From contig CP079108.1 of assembly GCA_019285715.1 (NCBI GenBank), positions 62,001-126,000 on the forward strand: DNA of 64,000 bases. The letters are read 5' to 3'. The position numbers and the translations under genes were made by a program. Below are positions 61,142-64,000 of the stretch, in pieces. This DNA comes from Sphingosinicellaceae bacterium. GTDB taxonomy: Bacteria > Pseudomonadota > Alphaproteobacteria > Sphingomonadales > Sphingomonadaceae. Below the pieces are notes generated by a model. The model was not told the DNA's origin. It searched no databases and saw nothing but the letters and a program-made list of their open reading frames with translations. Numbering within the stretch: position 1 is the stretch's first letter; every line of letters starts with the position of its first letter.

Positions 61142-61404
61142 GCTCTCTCCTCTACTATAGACGCTGCGTTTCCGCCGCGCCGGTTGAGCCTGACCGTTGC
61201 CGGTCAAGCCCGTCCGAGGGGTCGTCGTCCGTCGCGCCGGCCCCTTTCGGGGCGAAGGCGTTCAGGACCCGGAGCACCATCGCACGATGGCTGCCGGTAA
61301 ACTCTCCCCGTCTCATGCAGGCCTTTTGGCTTAAGCTCCGAAGAGCACCTGCAATCTCGGACGGCTATCTCCACCCGGAGGTGGAAAACTCTTGTCCCCC
61401 GCGT
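61142..61404 (-). promoter_or_regulatory. rplJ leader region
   Basis: The gap between rplA and rplJ is 365 bases; the part nearest rplJ probably is the L10 leader. On the minus strand it holds GCCCC-GAAA-GGGGC (a GNRA-type hairpin) and CCATCG-TG-CGATGG. L10 commonly represses its own leader in bacteria, so autoregulation is likely, but I did not identify the kink-turn motif. Confidence 0.4.
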
Positions 61405-61486
61405 GTCATCCCGGCGAACGCCGGGACCCAGCTAACCCAAAGGCGAGGCCCTTGGTAAACTGGGTTCCGGCGTTCGCCGGAACGAC
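61405..61486. repeat. composite inverted repeat between rplA and rplJ
   Basis: The arms run GTCATCCCGGCGAACGCCGG and the mirrored CCGGCGTTCGCCGGAACGAC, with a few mismatches in the second arm. It lies 20 bases after the rplA stop and may split the rplKA from the rplJL transcript. Confidence 0.8.
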
Positions 61487-61506
61487 AAGCCGAGTAGTAT
61501 TCTAAC

Positions 61507-62205
61507 TCAGACCACGTGTCCGACGGTCGTCGTGTCGACCTTGACGCCGACACCCATCGTCGAGCTGAGCGCGACCTTCTCGAGGTACTTGCCCTTGGCG
61601 CCCGACGGCTTGGCGCGGACCACCGCGTCGAGCAGAGCGTCGAAGTTGGCGCGCAGGTCTTCCTTGGGGAAGCTCGCCTTGCCGAGGCGGCCGTGGATGA
61701 TCCCGGCCTTCTCGACGCGGTACTCGACCTGGCCGCCCTTGGCGGCCTTGACCGCGTCGCCGACCGCCATGGTGACGGTGCCGAGTTTCGGGTTCGGCAT
61801 CATGCCCTTCGGGCCGAGGACCTTGCCGAGGCGTCCGACCAGACCCATCATGTCGGGCGTCGCGATGCAGCGATCAAAGTCGATCTTGCCGTTGGTGACG
61901 ATCTCCAGCAGGTCCTCGGCACCGACGATGTCGGCCCCGGCGGCGAGTGCCTCCTCGGCCTTGGCGCCGCGTGCGAACACCGCGACGCGAACCGTCTTGC
62001 CGGTGCCCTTGGGCAGGGTAACGACGCCGCGGACCATCTGGTCGGCGTGGCGCGGATCAACGTTGAGGCCGAACGCGACTTCGATGGTCTCGTCGAACTT
62101 GGCGGTGGCGTTGGCCAGCACCATGCCGAGCGCGGCATCGAGGTCGTACAATTTCTCGCGGTCGACGGTGGCGGAGATCGCCTTGACCTTCTTGCTCATG
62201 GCCAT
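61507..62205 (-). CDS. rplA: 50S ribosomal protein L1
   Basis: The 232-residue protein is a normal L1: [42 protein letters not shown], then [38 protein letters not shown], and the C-terminal [11 protein letters not shown]. It binds 23S rRNA at the L1 stalk and represses translation of its own operon. It starts 4 bases after the rplK stop. Confidence 0.98.
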   Translation of the reverse strand: MAMSKKVKAISATVDREKLYDLDAALGMVLANATAKFDETIEVAFGLNVDPRHADQMVRGVVTLPKGTGKTVRVAVFARGAKAEEALAAGADIVGAEDLLEIVTNGKIDFDRCIATPDMMGLVGRLGKVLGPKGMMPNPKLGTVTMAVGDAVKAAKGGQVEYRVEKAGIIHGRLGKASFPKEDLRANFDALLDAVVRAKPSGAKGKYLEKVALSSTMGVGVKVDTTTVGHVV

Positions 62206-62209
62206 CGGA

Positions 62210-62644
62210 TCAGCCCCCCACCACTTCGAGACCCATAGAGCGCGCGCTGCCCTCGATGGTCTTCATTGCCGTCTCGATGCTGTTGGCATTGAGGTCGGTC
62301 ATCTTGGCTTCCGCGATCGAGCGGATCTGCGACTGGCTGATCTTGCCCGCGAACGCACCCTTGCCCGGCGTCGTGCCGCCGGCCTTCAGCCCAGCCGCCT
62401 GCTTGATCAGGTAGCTGGCCGGAGCGGTCTTGGTGATGAACGAGAACGAGCGATCGGCGTAGACCGTGATCACGGTCGGGATCGGCATGCCCTTCTCGAG
62501 CTCGGAGGTCTTGGCGTTGAACGCCTTGCAGAACTCCATGATGTTGACGCCGCGCTGGCCGAGCGCCGGTCCGATCGGCGGGCTGGGGTTGGCGGAACCC
62601 GCCTTCACCTGCAGCTTGATGTAGCCGGTAATCTTCTTTGCCAT
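62210..62644 (-). CDS. rplK: 50S ribosomal protein L11
   Basis: The 144-residue protein matches L11: [40 protein letters not shown], then [21 protein letters not shown] and the C-terminal rRNA-binding helix [32 protein letters not shown]. It shapes the GTPase centre of the ribosome and is needed for RelA activation. It lies 75 bases after nusG. Confidence 0.98.
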   Translation of the reverse strand: MAKKITGYIKLQVKAGSANPSPPIGPALGQRGVNIMEFCKAFNAKTSELEKGMPIPTVITVYADRSFSFITKTAPASYLIKQAAGLKAGGTTPGKGAFAGKISQSQIRSIAEAKMTDLNANSIETAMKTIEGSARSMGLEVVGG

Positions 62645-62719
62645 GACGGCACTCCTAAATGTGGTTCAAACGACGGGCCGAAGCGCGCCTCCCACTTCCA
62701 AACTTTACGAATTTTACGC

Positions 62720-63262
62720 TTATTTCGGCTTCTCGACTTGTTCGAAGCCGAGCTCGACCGGGGTCGCGCGCCCGAAGATCGAGACCGAGACCTTGACCCG
62801 GCCGTGATCGAAATCGAGTTCCTCGACCATGCCGTTGAACGAGGCGAACGGACCGTCGAGGACCTTGACCTGGTCGCCGATATCGAAGTTGACCTTGAGC
62901 TTCGGCTTGGCGGTCGGCGACACCGCGTCGTCGACCTTGGTGTTGAGGATGCGGCTGGCCTCGCTCTCGCTGATCGGCTGGGGCTTGCCCTGCGACCCGA
63001 GGAAGCCAGTGACCTTCGCGGTGTTCTTGACCAGGTGGTAGACGTCGTCGGTCATCACCAGCTTGGCGAGCACGTAGCCCGGGAAATACTTGCGGTCGCT
63101 GACGACCTTTTTACCGCGGCGGACCTCGGTGACCTTCTCGACGGGCACTTCGACCGACTCGATGAAGGCGTCGAGGCCCATCCGGGTCGCGTCGGCGACG
63201 ATCGAGTCGCGGACTTTGTTCTCGAAGCCCGAGTAAGCGTGAATGATGTACCAGCGCGACAT
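62720..63262 (-). CDS. nusG: transcription termination/antitermination protein NusG
   Basis: The 180-residue protein has the NGN domain (WYIIHAYSGFENKVRDSI, KYFPGYVLAKLVMTDDVYHLV) and a C-terminal KOW domain (GDQVKVLDGPFASFNGMVEELD). It binds RNA polymerase and links it to Rho or to ribosomal S10. It lies 8 bases after secE. Confidence 0.97.
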   Translation of the reverse strand: MSRWYIIHAYSGFENKVRDSIVADATRMGLDAFIESVEVPVEKVTEVRRGKKVVSDRKYFPGYVLAKLVMTDDVYHLVKNTAKVTGFLGSQGKPQPISESEASRILNTKVDDAVSPTAKPKLKVNFDIGDQVKVLDGPFASFNGMVEELDFDHGRVKVSVSIFGRATPVELGFEQVEKPK

Positions 63263-63270
63263 CGTGTTCC

Positions 63271-63468
63271 CTAGTTCGCCAGCGTCAGCAGGGTTTTGAC
63301 GAACGTCCCGAGCAGCGTGTCGACACCGAGGAAGAAGACTGCAAGCACGGTGGTCATGATCAGCACCATGATCGTCGTGGTCACGGTTTCACGGCGCGTC
63401 GGCCAACTGACCTTCGCGGTTTCGGCACGCACCTGGCGTACGAACTCTCCGGGTGAAACTCTCGCCAC
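63271..63468 (-). CDS. secE: preprotein translocase subunit SecE
   Basis: This 65-residue single-span SecE has the amphipathic surface helix SPGEFVRQVRAETAKVSWPTRRE, with the conserved K-V-x-W-P-T, and one membrane helix (TIMVLIMTTVLAVFFLGVDTLL). It clamps SecY. The start is GTG. It follows tRNA-Trp as in many bacteria. Confidence 0.96.
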   Translation of the reverse strand: MARVSPGEFVRQVRAETAKVSWPTRRETVTTTIMVLIMTTVLAVFFLGVDTLLGTFVKTLLTLAN

Positions 63469-63620
63469 TATCGTCCTTCGTTTCCGTCCACGTCTTGCCC
63501 GTTCACGCTTCCGTCACAGCAAGAACCAGCCAGCGACCCCTTCGTCCGGAGCCGCCGGCTGGTCCTCAAATAACTCTCGAACCTTACGCTGCAAGCCCTT
63601 GAGGCGCAAACCTCGCGGAC

Positions 63621-63696
63621 TGGCAGGAGTGGAGGGGCTCGAACCCCCGGCCCTCGGTTTTGGAGACCGATGCTCTACCAGCTGAGCTACACTCCT
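63621..63696 (-). tRNA. tRNA-Trp (CCA anticodon)
   Basis: The 76-base cloverleaf has acceptor AGGAGTG pairing with CACTCCT, the anticodon stem TCGGT/ACCGA around loop CTCCAAA (anticodon CCA), T-loop TTCGAGC and an encoded CCA. It lies directly upstream of secE. Confidence 0.97.
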
Positions 63697-63824
63697 CCGG
63701 TTCCGAGAGCGGGGCGTATACCCATGGCGGCCCCGAACGGCAAGGGGCTACGGGATCGCCGGGCAGCATCGCACCGGCCGGGGCTTGTCGCCGAGGCTCC
63801 GTGGCGGTAACTGCCGCCCTCCAA

Positions 63825-63898
63825 GCGGGTATAGCTCAATGGTAGAGCAGTAGCCTTCCAAGCTTCATACGAGGGTTCGATTCCCTCTACCCGCTCCA
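63825..63898 (+). tRNA. tRNA-Gly (TCC anticodon)
   Basis: The 74-base cloverleaf has perfect acceptor GCGGGTA/TACCCGC, D-arm GCTC-GAGC, anticodon loop CTTCCAA (TCC) and T-arm GAGGG-TTCGATT-CCCTC, with encoded CCA. The anticodon stem GTAGC/GCTTC has a U-U mismatch at pair 28-42. Confidence 0.95.
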
Positions 63899-63960
63899 GC
63901 CTCCCGCCCGGTTAAGCCCGCGCTCGCCGCGCCGTTTCTTCGCCGACGCGGAGGAACACG

Positions 63961-64000
63961 ATGACCGATCAGGCAGGACTGCCGCAGGGCAGCGCGGGCG
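63961..64000 (+). CDS. start of a protein-coding gene cut by the window end
   Basis: GGAGGA lies 7 bases before an ATG, and 13 codons follow without a stop (MTDQAGLPQGSAG). That is too short to identify. The promoter and spacing suggest a real gene downstream of tRNA-Gly. Confidence 0.6.
   Translation, partial: MTDQAGLPQGSAG

Overview
The window is a GC-rich alphaproteobacterial chromosome segment. A member of the Sphingomonadales is the best guess, by inference from the UrcA-family protein, the UPF0262 and DUF2948 genes beside dcd and murA, the permuted two-piece tmRNA, and the frequent GTG and TTG starts with 4-base overlaps. No rRNA, phage, plasmid or CRISPR locus is seen. The only mobile element is one insertion sequence.

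Layout. 1-4400: a cut alpha/beta hydrolase, an acetyltransferase, an exported HIT protein with rbfA, an iron-storage pair (bfd, bfr) behind a Fur-like box, a MerR/TipAS regulator and glutathione peroxidase. 4482-8256: the tRNA and rRNA maintenance operon miaB-phoH-ybeY-corC. 8253-14325: an MBL lipoprotein, prfB with its programmed frameshift, a lysin-like amidase next to a four-helix membrane protein, a zinc ribbon and a CorA transporter. 14423-22103: a serine hydrolase, UPF0262 and dcd, murA with DUF2948, HMG-CoA lyase and folE. 22193-26867: a GH1 enzyme, a PuuD-like membrane protein and a galactonate pathway cluster (SMP-30 lactonase, dgoK, dgoA). 27057-29376: an exported glycine-zipper protein gene split by a complete insertion sequence.

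29679-34703 is a minus-strand chain reading rpmH, rnpA, yidD, yidC, engB, GST, dapE, mostly joined by GTGA overlaps. 34888-47006 holds mixed metabolism: bdhA with a patatin, PhoD, a LytS/LytTR two-component pair, a GH10 xylanase lipoprotein, fumC and sspB. Just upstream of sspB, on the same strand, lies ssrA; its tag is the type of substrate that SspB delivers to ClpXP. 47472-49481 carries a glycosyltransferase and a frameshifted TPR gene.

49537-63696 is the transcription/translation superoperon (minus strand: tRNA-Trp, secE, nusG, rplK, rplA, rplJ, rplL, then rpoB and rpoC). It is unusual because a strong terminator after rplL and three extra genes, one a membrane-anchored LuxR regulator, separate rplJL from rpoBC. 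A tRNA-Gly and the first 13 codons of another gene end the window.

Two families of dispersed palindromic repeats sit between genes, one of them inside the rpoB-rpoC gap. I found no clearly new defence or biosynthetic system. The most notable points are the IS-split gene and the IS end structure, the ssrA-sspB neighbourhood, the split rpl/rpo operon, and rnpA without a standard start codon.
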